Of a DNA stretch of 64,000 nt, positions 27,186-35,237 are shown in pieces. The DNA is taken from the NCBI GenBank assembly GCA_002813285.1, contig PHTZ01000001.1, forward strand, positions 2,417,501 through 2,481,500, in the 5' to 3' direction. A model generated the notes under the pieces. That model was not told the DNA's origin and ran no database searches. It was given only the letters and a program-made list of their open reading frames with translations. This DNA is from Flavobacteriaceae bacterium MAR_2009_75 (GTDB lineage: Bacteria; Bacteroidota; Bacteroidia; Flavobacteriales; Flavobacteriaceae). Both the position numbers and the translations under genes were made by a program. Each line of letters starts with the position of its first letter. Position 1 is the stretch's first letter.

Positions 27186-27543
27186 ACTTAAAAAGAAAAA
27201 TAGCAATTCAACAAATTACCATTAAAGAGTTGTTATTCATCGAATTCGATGAACGGCCTCAAGAATGGAAATAAGGGCAGTTCTTTTTTTAAAACATCGG
27301 AAAGATACCGCAAATTCACCTGATAACAAATGAAGCGATGAGGGTCGAAAAAGTGGTCTTTCATCGAAAAAAGTGTATTTCGTCGAAAAAAGACCCCTAT
27401 TGATAAAGCACACCCAATAAACAAAGAGGTGTGTGCGTTCAGATATGGAAAGTGGTTTAAATCACTTGAGTTTTTCACCCAATTTATCATCTAGCAATTA
27501 GCGGTTTCCCAAATGACCAATGATGCGTTAAAAACCTACAACC
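27186..27543. other. Intergenic region with tandem repeats upstream of a small zinc-ribbon-like gene
   Basis: This 358-bp gap contains three imperfect 19-bp direct repeats (27344-27400). An 85-codon reverse frame (27233-27490) overlaps the repeats and is low in complexity; I do not treat it as a gene. Confidence 0.4.
27344..27400. repeat. Three imperfect 19-bp direct repeats
   Basis: Units starting at 27344, 27363 and 27382 share (G/A)TCGAAAAA-AG followed by GT-TTTC. The regular 19-bp spacing, about two helical turns, is like that of tandem transcription-factor sites. The 9-mer TTTCGTCGA at 27378 recurs inverted at 63420, upstream of the FN3 lipoprotein gene. Confidence 0.5.
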
Positions 27544-27762
27544 ATGAAAAGATTCTTTTGCAGCCTTTTTGGCCACCACTACTCAGTTTCAAAAAAAGTG
27601 ACCCATCATATCAAAGAATATAAATGCATTCATTGTAGTAAAGAAGTAACTACAGATGTTAGCGGTAACCTGTCTACGCTTACCCCAGAGCTACAGGATA
27701 TTAATAAAACTCTAGAAAATATATTTCAGAAAAGACATAGAGCGGCACAACATGCTGCCTAA
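27544..27762 (+). CDS. Small hypothetical zinc-ribbon-like protein
   Basis: The 72-aa product starts MKRFFCSLFGHHYSVSKKVT and contains C...GHHY near the N-terminus and YKCIHCSKEVTTD, giving a possible Cys/His metal site (Cys6, His11/12, Cys28, Cys31). The C-terminal half is helical (LTPELQDINKTLENIFQKR). The pattern resembles small DUF1660-like proteins, but I do not assign it. A structured non-coding stretch follows. Confidence 0.6.
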   Translation: MKRFFCSLFGHHYSVSKKVTHHIKEYKCIHCSKEVTTDVSGNLSTLTPELQDINKTLENIFQKRHRAAQHAA

Positions 27763-27801
27763 CCCTGAGCTTGATTCAGCGTTAACTATGCTTTGGCAAC
27801 C

Positions 27802-27928
27802 AAATCCTGAGTCCTAAGGGCATCAGGATTTAAATTATATTCCCGAAAATTAAGTTGCAACCTCGTTCTCCACTGTCGTTCGCCCCACAACAGTAAAGTT
27901 AGGTTTGCCTTTTTCGGGAATTTTTTTT
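27802..27928 (+). other. Possible structured RNA or 3' UTR with terminator-like fold
   Basis: A perfect 9-bp stem AAATCCTGA (27802-27810) / TCAGGATTT (27823-27831) is followed by a 10-bp stem TTCCCGAAAA (27840-27849) / TTTTCGGGAA (27911-27920) spanning a 61-base loop and ending in eight T residues. The second stem is terminator-like but has an unusually long loop. No reading frame lies in it. Confidence 0.4.
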
Positions 27929-27967
27929 GTTCGAAACCGAACGATGCTCAAGGCGATGGTTTAGAAC

Positions 27968-29017
27968 CTAATCGTCAGAAAAAGAATTCCAACCCTGTGC
28001 GGTCAAAGGTATTTTAGTATTCGCCCGTGTAACCAAATGGGCTCCTTCGCTCACTTCTGTCATGTGGCCGATTACCGTAAGATTGGGGTTTCCCTTTATG
28101 TTGTCAAAATCTTTTTGGTCAATGGTAAATAGAAGTTCATAATCTTCACCACCACTGAGGGCCACCATCGTACCATCCATCTTGAACTCTTCACAACTAG
28201 AGATAACTGTGGGATCTAAAGGTATCTTTTCCTCAAAAAGATTGCAGCCCACATTACTGTGTTTTGTTAGATGTAATATTTCAGATGATAGTCCGTCACT
28301 AATATCGATCATTGAAGTGGGTTTCACCTCAAGTTTCTCCAAGAGTTCGACGATATCTTTTCGTGCCTCTGGTTTAAGTTGACGTTCGACAATATAAGAG
28401 TAGGGTGAAAGATCAGGTTGATTGTTGGGGTTCACCTTGAAAACTTCTTTTTCACGCTCTAAGACCTGAAGGCCCATATATGCGGCGCCCAAATCACCGC
28501 TAACGACTAAAAGGTCGTTAGGTTTTGCACCACTACGATAGGTGAGTTTTTCATCGGTAGCTTCCCCTAGAGCGGTAATGCTAATGAGCATACCTTTAGT
28601 AGATGAGGTCGTATCGCCACCTACCAGATCTACATTGAACATTTTACAGGCCAGCGCGATTCCATCATAGAGTTCTTCCAAGGCCTCCAACGGAAATCGG
28701 TTAGATACGGCTAGCGATACAGTAATTTGTGTAGCCTTCGCATTCATTGCGTATACATCGGAAAGGTTGACCATCACCGACTTGTAGCCTAAGTGTTTTA
28801 AGGGCATATAGCTGAGGTCAAAATGTACACCTTCTATCAATAGATCCGTGGTAAGAACGGTCTTATTAGAGGAGTAATCTAATACGGCGGCATCATCGCC
28901 TATGCCCTTTACCGATGATTTATGATTGAGGGAAAAGTTTTGGGTCAAATGTTCAATAAGTCCGAACTCGCCCAATTTTTCCAAAGCGGTTTTCTCTTGG
29001 TTCTTGTCTTCTAGCAT
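27968..29017 (-). CDS. thiL: Thiamine-monophosphate kinase
   Basis: ThiL phosphorylates thiamine monophosphate to the cofactor thiamine diphosphate. The 349-aa product (start MLEDKNQEKTALEKLG; a 15-residue upstream extension is not conserved-looking) has GIGDDAAVLDYS, TTDLLIEGVHFDLSYMPLKHLGYK, GGDTTSS and MIDISDGLSSEI, the Asp-rich metal/ATP sites of the PurM-like fold. No TPP riboswitch or other thiamine gene is next to it. Confidence 0.95.
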   Translation of the reverse strand: MLEDKNQEKTALEKLGEFGLIEHLTQNFSLNHKSSVKGIGDDAAVLDYSSNKTVLTTDLLIEGVHFDLSYMPLKHLGYKSVMVNLSDVYAMNAKATQITVSLAVSNRFPLEALEELYDGIALACKMFNVDLVGGDTTSSTKGMLISITALGEATDEKLTYRSGAKPNDLLVVSGDLGAAYMGLQVLEREKEVFKVNPNNQPDLSPYSYIVERQLKPEARKDIVELLEKLEVKPTSMIDISDGLSSEILHLTKHSNVGCNLFEEKIPLDPTVISSCEEFKMDGTMVALSGGEDYELLFTIDQKDFDNIKGNPNLTVIGHMTEVSEGAHLVTRANTKIPLTAQGWNSFSDD

Positions 29018-29199
29018 TCCGCAAAAATACGGGTATTTTCTGTGATAGGCACAAGCTCTCATTTACTGGGTCGAAGAATCGATATTTAAATTGAAAATAA
29101 TAATCGGGTATAATTTTTGATGTGTTTTCTTACAGGCCCACGGGTCATTTGTTCATTTTCAAGTAACTAAGTGATATATTTACATAAAAATTTATAGTT

Positions 29200-30450
29200 A
29201 TGAAAAACAGTACCTTGCTATATGCTATTGGCATTAGTTTTTTGGTCGCACTATCATCTTGCTCGTCAGATGGATCGGTCGATGATGTTGATATGGAGGA
29301 AGAGATGGACACCGATGAGGAAGCGGTTGGTTTTATGCCTTGCGAAAACGGAATGGCCGGTATCTACCCCTGCGCTGGCTATGACCTTATGGCAATTATG
29401 CCGCTTTCTGACTTTGATGCAAATTCTACCAATGATATTTGGGGGTGGACAGATGTCACCACAGACCGCGAATATGCGATATTAGGTCTTGATAACGGCA
29501 CTGCGTTTATTGACATTACCGACACCGAAAACCTAGTTTACTTGGGTAAATTGCCTACTGCTACCGACCCTAGTTCTTGGCGAGACATAAAAGTATATAG
29601 TAACCATGCATTCGTAGTCGCAGAGGCTAGCTCACATGGCATGCAGGTTTTTGACCTGACCCGGTTGCGAAATGTGGATAATGCGCCGGAGACCTTTGAT
29701 GCCGATGCGCGTTATACCGGTTTTGGTAATGCACACAATATTGTGATTAATGAAGAAAGCGGATTTGCCTATCCGGTAGGTACAGCTCGTAATGATGCTT
29801 TTTTAGGAGGAGCACATTTTATCGATATTTCTGACCCTACAAACCCAATAGGGGTAGGTGGTTATGCACAAAACGGTTACACCCATGATGCCCAGGTCGT
29901 AAACTATAACGGGCCTGATACAGATTATACCGGTCGGGAGATTTTTATAGGTGCCAATGAGAACCAAGTGGTTATTGCCGATGTAACCGATAAGAACAAT
30001 CCTTTTGAAATCAGTACGATTGAGTATCCAAATTTTAGGTACACCCACCAAGGATGGTTTACAGAAGACCAGCGCTATTTTATATTAGGGGATGAATTGG
30101 ATGAACAAAACTTCGGATTCAATTCACGAACTTTGTTTTTCGATTTTGCGGATTTAGACAACCCGGTTTTACATCAATCGTATTCTGGCCCTACTGCTGC
30201 AATTGACCATAATGGGTATGTGAAGGGTGATGAATATTTTCTATCGAATTATACAGCGGGTCTGCGGGTCTTAGATATTTCCGATATTGAGGGTGGGGCT
30301 ATTGTTGAGACTTCCTATTTCGATACTTACCCCAGTTCTGATAACACCAATTTTGATGGTGTATGGAGCAATTACCCCTATTTCTCAAGTGGAAATATTG
30401 TGTTGAGCGATATTGGTTCAGGACTCTTCATCGTTAAAAAAAATAATTGA
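29200..30450 (+). CDS. LVIVD-repeat lipoprotein (choice-of-anchor B family)
   Basis: The 416-aa product has a lipoprotein signal (lipobox LSSC) followed by an acidic linker. A propeller of LVIVD-type repeats follows (for example NGTAFIDITDTENLVYLGKL, HGMQVFDLTRLRNV, GAHFIDISDPTNPIGVGG, NQVVIADVTDKNNPFEI, AGLRVLDISDIEGG). The family is surface-exposed in Bacteroidota; its function is not established. It is first in a same-strand run with another propeller lipoprotein, an MbnP-family protein and a di-haem peroxidase. Confidence 0.85.
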   Translation: MKNSTLLYAIGISFLVALSSCSSDGSVDDVDMEEEMDTDEEAVGFMPCENGMAGIYPCAGYDLMAIMPLSDFDANSTNDIWGWTDVTTDREYAILGLDNGTAFIDITDTENLVYLGKLPTATDPSSWRDIKVYSNHAFVVAEASSHGMQVFDLTRLRNVDNAPETFDADARYTGFGNAHNIVINEESGFAYPVGTARNDAFLGGAHFIDISDPTNPIGVGGYAQNGYTHDAQVVNYNGPDTDYTGREIFIGANENQVVIADVTDKNNPFEISTIEYPNFRYTHQGWFTEDQRYFILGDELDEQNFGFNSRTLFFDFADLDNPVLHQSYSGPTAAIDHNGYVKGDEYFLSNYTAGLRVLDISDIEGGAIVETSYFDTYPSSDNTNFDGVWSNYPYFSSGNIVLSDIGSGLFIVKKNN

Positions 30451-30501
30451 TTTTTTAATCTTTTACACGAATAGGCTATCCAATATTTGGCAGAAGTATT
30501 C

Positions 30502-31851
30502 ATGAAGAAACGTATACGATTTAATGGTAGAGCTATATGTAATTGGGTTTTGGGTATCTTGATTATTTCTAGTTGCTCTGAGAATGATAATAGTCCAGAT
30601 AATGTCATTCCGATCAATTTTGATGTGAAAGCGGCAACTTACGGAGGTAGCTTGAATGATAATGCAAATTCTGTTGTAGCCACTTCTGATGGCGGTTATG
30701 CCGTGCTAGGGTATACACAAAGCAATGATGGGGATGTTTTGGGTAAAACCACTACAGATTTCGATTTTTGGATGTTAAAATTCGATAGTACGAGTAGCTT
30801 ACAGTGGCAGAAAAGTTATGGTGGTAGCGGTAATGATAGGGGCAATGCTTTGATACAGACTTCGGATGGAGGTTATGCGCTATTGGGTTTTAGTGAAAGC
30901 AATGATGGTGATGTTACCGAAAATGCCGGGGCTCAAGATTATTGGTTGGCCAAAACTGATGGTAACGGAAATCTCGCATGGCAGAAATCTTTTGGATTTA
31001 AAGGGCGAGATGAAGGCATCTCCCTAATTCAGACCAACGATTCCGGTTTTCTTTTAGTGGGGGTTTTAGATGTTACGGCATCCGAGGGTCAAGGTATTGT
31101 TACGGCAAAAAATCACGCCGGGGGCGATTATTGGGCAATTAAACTGTCAGAAGATGGTGTTTTGCAGTGGAGCCAATACTTTGGCGGAACTTTTACCGAT
31201 ACTGCTTATGGTGTCGTCGAGCTTGACGGGGGCGGATTTCTTATTGCAGGTTCTTCTGATAGTTTTGATGTTGACATTAGTAATAATAAAGGCACTTATG
31301 ATTTTTGGGTAGTGCGCATTTCCGATACCGGGCAGTTATTATGGGAAAAAAATTATGGCGGTAACGAAATTGATGAACCCCATAGTATCATTCCAACGAT
31401 CGATGGTAATTTTTTGATTGTTGGCGATACCAGAAGCGCAGATATCGATATAGCTTCGAACAATGGTGCTGCCGATGTTTGGGCGGTAAAAATAAATCCT
31501 GAAGGGGAAATTATTTGGGAGATTGCCTACGGTGGCAGCGGCTTTGATGCTGGTAGGGGAGTTGAAGCAATTAAAGATGGTGGTTTTTTGCTTGTAGGAA
31601 GCTCAAGAAGTGGTGATAAAGATGTTACAGAAAATAATGGTCAGAACGATGCTTGGCTTATCAAGATTGATGCGGATGGAATTCTAGAGTGGGAGCAATC
31701 GATAGGTGGATCTGAAATTGAAGTGGGTTATGGTGTTATAGAACTCGCAAACGGAACAATAGTTGCAGTAGGAGAGTCGGCAAGCTCAGACTTTGATGTA
31801 TCGGTGAATAAAGGTTTTACAGATGTTCTGATAATTTCCGTTGAAAAATAA
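30502..31851 (+). CDS. Seven-repeat beta-propeller lipoprotein
   Basis: The product is 449 aa from the start MKKRIRFNGRA; a TTG five codons earlier is less likely. The lipobox is ISSC. Seven repeats of about 55-60 residues follow, each with a core like YGGSGNDRGNALIQTSDGGY, then A-LLG-S-SNDGDV, then DYWLAK-D-G-L-WQK. Seven blades predict a closed beta-propeller. I do not know its ligand. It lies 51 bp after the LVIVD gene and 31 bp before the MbnP gene, so it is probably in their operon. Confidence 0.8.
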   Translation: MKKRIRFNGRAICNWVLGILIISSCSENDNSPDNVIPINFDVKAATYGGSLNDNANSVVATSDGGYAVLGYTQSNDGDVLGKTTTDFDFWMLKFDSTSSLQWQKSYGGSGNDRGNALIQTSDGGYALLGFSESNDGDVTENAGAQDYWLAKTDGNGNLAWQKSFGFKGRDEGISLIQTNDSGFLLVGVLDVTASEGQGIVTAKNHAGGDYWAIKLSEDGVLQWSQYFGGTFTDTAYGVVELDGGGFLIAGSSDSFDVDISNNKGTYDFWVVRISDTGQLLWEKNYGGNEIDEPHSIIPTIDGNFLIVGDTRSADIDIASNNGAADVWAVKINPEGEIIWEIAYGGSGFDAGRGVEAIKDGGFLLVGSSRSGDKDVTENNGQNDAWLIKIDADGILEWEQSIGGSEIEVGYGVIELANGTIVAVGESASSDFDVSVNKGFTDVLIISVEK

Positions 31852-31882
31852 TTTTTAAATACCAATTGTTATAAAAATTAAC

Positions 31883-32656
31883 ATGAAGAGCATATTTCCT
31901 TTTCTTTTACTGTTGGCGACTTTAGGGGTGAGCTGTTCTGATGACGATGTTTCTGGCCAAGTTGCAGCACAGGTGAGTTTACGGTTTAATCATAATTGGG
32001 ATGGAGAAGAGTTTCAGACATCCGATTTTAATACCGTTGGGTATGCAAATCTAAATGGAGAAAAAATGAGTGTTGAGCGACTTCGCTACCTTATTTCAGA
32101 CGTTACTTTCGAAAGTTCAGATGGCAGTAGTTTTACAGTAGAAGGCTATAACCTCGTTGACCTGACCAACGAAAAGGGATTATCTTATCAACTTTCAGAT
32201 AGCGTGCCAGTCGGTAATTACACCAATGTATATTTCACGTTTGGTTTTGATAATGATAATAATCAAAACGGAATCTATCCTGACTTGAATACCGCCTTAT
32301 GGAATGTTCCCGAAATGTTGGGCGGAGGTTATCATTATATGCAATTGGAAGGTAAGTTCATAGACTCTACCCAGACCGAAACTGGCTATCAATATCATGC
32401 CATTAGAGCTGTAGATAACTCTGGCGAAGAACTAGTATTTGAAGACACTTTTTTTCAAGTTGATTTAGGGCCGGTGGAAATTCAACAAAATTCGACTATT
32501 GCAATTTCAATGAACATTGCAGAATGGTTTAAAAATCCGAATCAATGGAATTTGAACCAATTACATTCGATGATGATGCCAAATTTTGAGGCTCAAAAAG
32601 CAATTTCACAAAATGGTAAAACCGTTTTCGGCTTAGAAGGGGTCTTCCAAGAATAA
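31883..32656 (+). CDS. MbnP-family lipoprotein (copper-associated)
   Basis: The 257-aa product has a lipoprotein signal with lipobox GVSC (Cys18). The mature part fits the MbnP family: VSLRFNHNWDGEEF, the central RLRYLISDVTFESSDGSSF, VEGYNLVDLTNEKGLS, FGFDNDNNQNG, ALWNVPEMLGGGYHYMQLEGKF and a histidine in YQYHAIRA. In characterised systems MbnP is modified at a tryptophan by its di-haem partner MbnH and binds copper. Tryptophans here are at 39, 140, 215 and 222. The neighbouring di-haem peroxidase 14 bp downstream supports the pairing; copper binding here is inferred. Confidence 0.82.
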   Translation: MKSIFPFLLLLATLGVSCSDDDVSGQVAAQVSLRFNHNWDGEEFQTSDFNTVGYANLNGEKMSVERLRYLISDVTFESSDGSSFTVEGYNLVDLTNEKGLSYQLSDSVPVGNYTNVYFTFGFDNDNNQNGIYPDLNTALWNVPEMLGGGYHYMQLEGKFIDSTQTETGYQYHAIRAVDNSGEELVFEDTFFQVDLGPVEIQQNSTIAISMNIAEWFKNPNQWNLNQLHSMMMPNFEAQKAISQNGKTVFGLEGVFQE

Positions 32657-32670
32657 ATCATTTAATACTG

Positions 32671-33741
32671 ATGAAGCGACCTATTATATTGGTTCTATTA
32701 ATTATGCTATCGGTTGCTTGCTCTAAAAGTGAGGGCGGTGAACCACCGGAATACACAGCCACGCCTCTTTCGCTCGATGTACCTGCTTTTTTTCAAGAGA
32801 ATATTTTAGCCCCGGTTATACCGATTACCAATCCGCTGACCGAAGAAGGGGTGGCTTTGGGCAAAAAGCTGTTTTTCGACCCTATTCTCTCTGCTGATAA
32901 TTCAATATCATGCGCCGAATGTCATGCGCCATCAAGTGCTTTTACCGATACTGACCGCTTCAGTGATGGAGTTAATGGTGTATTGGGAAATAGAAATGCA
33001 ATGCCCCTTTTCAATCTTGCATGGAATTTTGATGAACGTTTTTTCTGGGATGGCTCTGCGACCAGTTTAGAAGACCAGGTTTTTCACCCCATTACCGATG
33101 CTACAGAAATGGCTAATACGTGGGATAAAGTTATAAGCGCGCTGGAGGCAAGCAGTGAATATACCGATATGTTTTTAAGCGCTTTTGGGGAAGGTAAAAT
33201 TGATAGCCTCAAAGTAGCTCGAGCCATAGCCCAATTTGAGCGTACCTTGATTTCCGGAAACTCAAAGTTTGATAAATTTTTGGCGGGAGAACTAGAACTT
33301 ACCGAAGCCGAACTCAATGGTCGTGATATTTTTATGGATGAGACTCGTGGCGATTGCTTTCATTGCCATGGCAACCCCAACAACCCTTTATGGACCGATA
33401 ACCTCTTTCACAATAATGGTTTAGATAGCACCTTTGTAGATTTAGGTCTGGGCAGGTTAACGGGTGACCCGGCCGATAACGGTAAATTTAAGAGTCCTTC
33501 ATTGCGAAATCTTGCCTTTACCGCTCCCTATATGCATGACGGCAGATTCGCTACTTTAGAAGAGGTTATCAACCATTATAGTGAAGGTTTGCAAAATTCA
33601 GCAACTGTAGACCCGTTGATGAAGAAAGTGGCCCAGGGCGGGGTTCAACTCACTGAACAAGATAAGACAGATTTAAAGGCCTTTTTATTGACCCTCTCTG
33701 ATGATGAGTTTATTTCTAATACTGCATTTCGAGAGCAATAG
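32671..33741 (+). CDS. Di-haem cytochrome c peroxidase / MauG-MbnH-like lipoprotein
   Basis: The 356-aa product has a lipobox (SVAC), then two c-type haem sites, CAECH (in SCAECHAPSSAF) and CFHCH (in DCFHCHGNP), the pattern of bacterial di-haem peroxidases. Other family marks are EGVALGKKLFFDP, SLRNLAFTAPYMHDGRFATLEEVINHYSEG. Members either reduce hydrogen peroxide or, like MauG and MbnH, oxidise residues in a partner protein. Its position directly after the MbnP gene favours the second role; this is an inference. It is the last gene of the run. Confidence 0.9.
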   Translation: MKRPIILVLLIMLSVACSKSEGGEPPEYTATPLSLDVPAFFQENILAPVIPITNPLTEEGVALGKKLFFDPILSADNSISCAECHAPSSAFTDTDRFSDGVNGVLGNRNAMPLFNLAWNFDERFFWDGSATSLEDQVFHPITDATEMANTWDKVISALEASSEYTDMFLSAFGEGKIDSLKVARAIAQFERTLISGNSKFDKFLAGELELTEAELNGRDIFMDETRGDCFHCHGNPNNPLWTDNLFHNNGLDSTFVDLGLGRLTGDPADNGKFKSPSLRNLAFTAPYMHDGRFATLEEVINHYSEGLQNSATVDPLMKKVAQGGVQLTEQDKTDLKAFLLTLSDDEFISNTAFREQ

Positions 33742-33744
33742 CGG

Positions 33745-34698
33745 TTAAGCAAACTTTAAAAAATCTTTTTGCCCTGAAAGCCTAGCGTATTTTTCTAGCA
33801 CCAAGAAGCAGAGTAAATCTTCCCTCTTTCGATTTTTAAACTGTGCTACATGTCGATGAGCGTTATCTATGATATATTGGGCTTTCTTGGGGTGCTGAAT
33901 ATAATAATTCATCTTATCTTCCATATTCGAGAAATCGGGTTTTACTTCAACATAATGTTTTTCGGCTTCGAGAACCCCTTCCATAAACCAAGTTTCGCGA
34001 GTGGGCTTGGGCATGATACATAACGAGTTACTAGACATGGCCCATTTAAGGTTCGTAGCAACATCAAAACCTTCGAGACATGCAATAAACTTATGGTCAA
34101 GTTGGGTATTTATGGCCATAAATTCTTTCGTGAACTGCCCATCGGTGTTTTTACCGTCCGATAGGCCAACATCAAAGCTAGGGTTGTCCCAGAATTTAAT
34201 AACGAAATTTCTTCGCTGCTCTTGGTGCGACCTGCCCCGCCAAACGACCGAATCCATTTTATCTGTAAAAGATTTAGTGTCTTTCACCCATTTAAAATGC
34301 CGGCGCTTATTCAATTTAAAAAGTACCGAATTGGCATTTTTGTCGTTCAGGGGCCTGGCCTTGAAAAGTGTGGGATTTGGATTGATATGTAGTTCATCAC
34401 CAAAATGATATGCAAATTTGGTATGCGGTGAGAAGTAATGTAGAAATTCTTTTAGATCTAAATAATAACCCGTGCCTTTGTTTCGCTTATAGTCTTTAAC
34501 CGCGATGGCATCTGCAGATAGTTCGAAATCAGAGTCCGATTTTAAATAATAATCAACTCTTTGTTGCAGATACCCGGCATAACATTTGGCTTGATAGGCC
34601 TTTAATTTTTTGTAGTTGTTTTTGAAATAGAACTCGGGTAGCGCGTTTTTCCCAAAGTTCTTGGCATAGTAATAAGCGTTTATGTCGTCTAGTCGCAT
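33745..34698 (-). CDS. Glycosyltransferase family 90 (CAP10/LpsA-like)
   Basis: The 317-aa product resembles CAP10-type sugar transferases of family GT90 (lipopolysaccharide core or capsule). Segments include SVVWRGRSHQEQRRNFV, the central YLDLKEFLHYFSPHTKF and the C-terminal KYVEVKPDFSNMEDKMNYY-like region (H-V-E-V-K-P-D-F). I start at the ATG giving MRLDDINAYY. A TTG ten codons upstream is the last three bases of the -7 box TAACTTTG (34726-34733), so it is not the start. The acceptor is unknown; no other LPS gene is nearby. Confidence 0.75.
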   Translation of the reverse strand: MRLDDINAYYYAKNFGKNALPEFYFKNNYKKLKAYQAKCYAGYLQQRVDYYLKSDSDFELSADAIAVKDYKRNKGTGYYLDLKEFLHYFSPHTKFAYHFGDELHINPNPTLFKARPLNDKNANSVLFKLNKRRHFKWVKDTKSFTDKMDSVVWRGRSHQEQRRNFVIKFWDNPSFDVGLSDGKNTDGQFTKEFMAINTQLDHKFIACLEGFDVATNLKWAMSSNSLCIMPKPTRETWFMEGVLEAEKHYVEVKPDFSNMEDKMNYYIQHPKKAQYIIDNAHRHVAQFKNRKREDLLCFLVLEKYARLSGQKDFLKFA

Positions 34699-34725
34699 GT
34701 GTCGTATGACTGATGAAGTGGTTGT

Positions 34726-34733
34726 CAAAGTTA
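34726..34733 (-). promoter_or_regulatory. -7 box of the GT90 gene
   Basis: TAACTTTG on the reverse strand lies 27 bp before the chosen ATG. Its TTG is in frame with the gene and creates a false upstream start. Confidence 0.55.
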
Positions 34734-34862
34734 AGAAATCTATGTGGTTGAAAAGAGGCGGTATAACTCGAGTTGATTTAAAGCTGCTGAACTATAGAAA
34801 GCGCTTATTAACTCATTCGTTATAATAATGTTAGTATTCATGGTTAAACACTACTAATGACG

Positions 34863-34870
34863 TATATTTG
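34863..34870 (+). promoter_or_regulatory. -7 box of the suf operon
   Basis: TATATTTG matches TAnnTTTG and lies 28 bp before sufA. The upstream element is only TTA-like. Confidence 0.5.
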
Positions 34871-34898
34871 TGAACTATTTAGAATAAACTAAAATGCA

Positions 34899-35228
34899 AT
34901 GATACAAGTATCTGAAACAGCTAAAAAGAAGGTCGTAGACCTGATGACAGAAGAGGGTTTTGATGCTACTAAAGACTATGTTCGTGTCGGCGTAAAAAGC
35001 GGCGGTTGTAGTGGTCTGTCTTATGAATTGAATTTTGACAACAATGTCGGTGATGCCGATAAGTTGTTCGAAGATAACAATGTGCGAATCATTGTAGATA
35101 AAAAGAGCTTTCTATACTTAGTGGGTACGACTCTCGAGTACTCTGGGGGACTTAACGGAAAGGGTTTTGTTTTTAACAACCCAAATGCACAGCGTACCTG
35201 CGGATGTGGAGAAAGTTTTTCACTGTAA
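34899..35228 (+). CDS. sufA: Iron-sulfur assembly scaffold/carrier SufA (IscA family)
   Basis: This A-type carrier accepts Fe-S clusters from SufBCD and passes them to target proteins. The 109-aa product has the three conserved cysteines: one in GGCSGLSYEL and two in TCGCGESF. It is first in the SUF cluster, 9 bp before sufB. Confidence 0.95.
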   Translation: MIQVSETAKKKVVDLMTEEGFDATKDYVRVGVKSGGCSGLSYELNFDNNVGDADKLFEDNNVRIIVDKKSFLYLVGTTLEYSGGLNGKGFVFNNPNAQRTCGCGESFSL

Positions 35229-35237
35229 AACGAAAAT

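Noticed and set aside
27233-27490. 85-codon reverse frame upstream of the small zinc-ribbon-like gene
   Set aside because: It runs across the 19-bp direct repeats, has a Phe/Leu-rich random composition, and no promoter or homologue is apparent.
30640-31840. Repetitive DNA in the propeller lipoprotein gene as a tandem repeat locus
   Set aside because: The repeats are protein-level propeller blades that have diverged at the DNA level, not a recent tandem expansion.
32671-33741. Assignment of the di-haem protein as a proven MbnH
   Set aside because: The two CxxCH sites and its position fit, but the distal ligand residues that separate MbnH/MauG from ordinary peroxidases cannot be fixed without an alignment.
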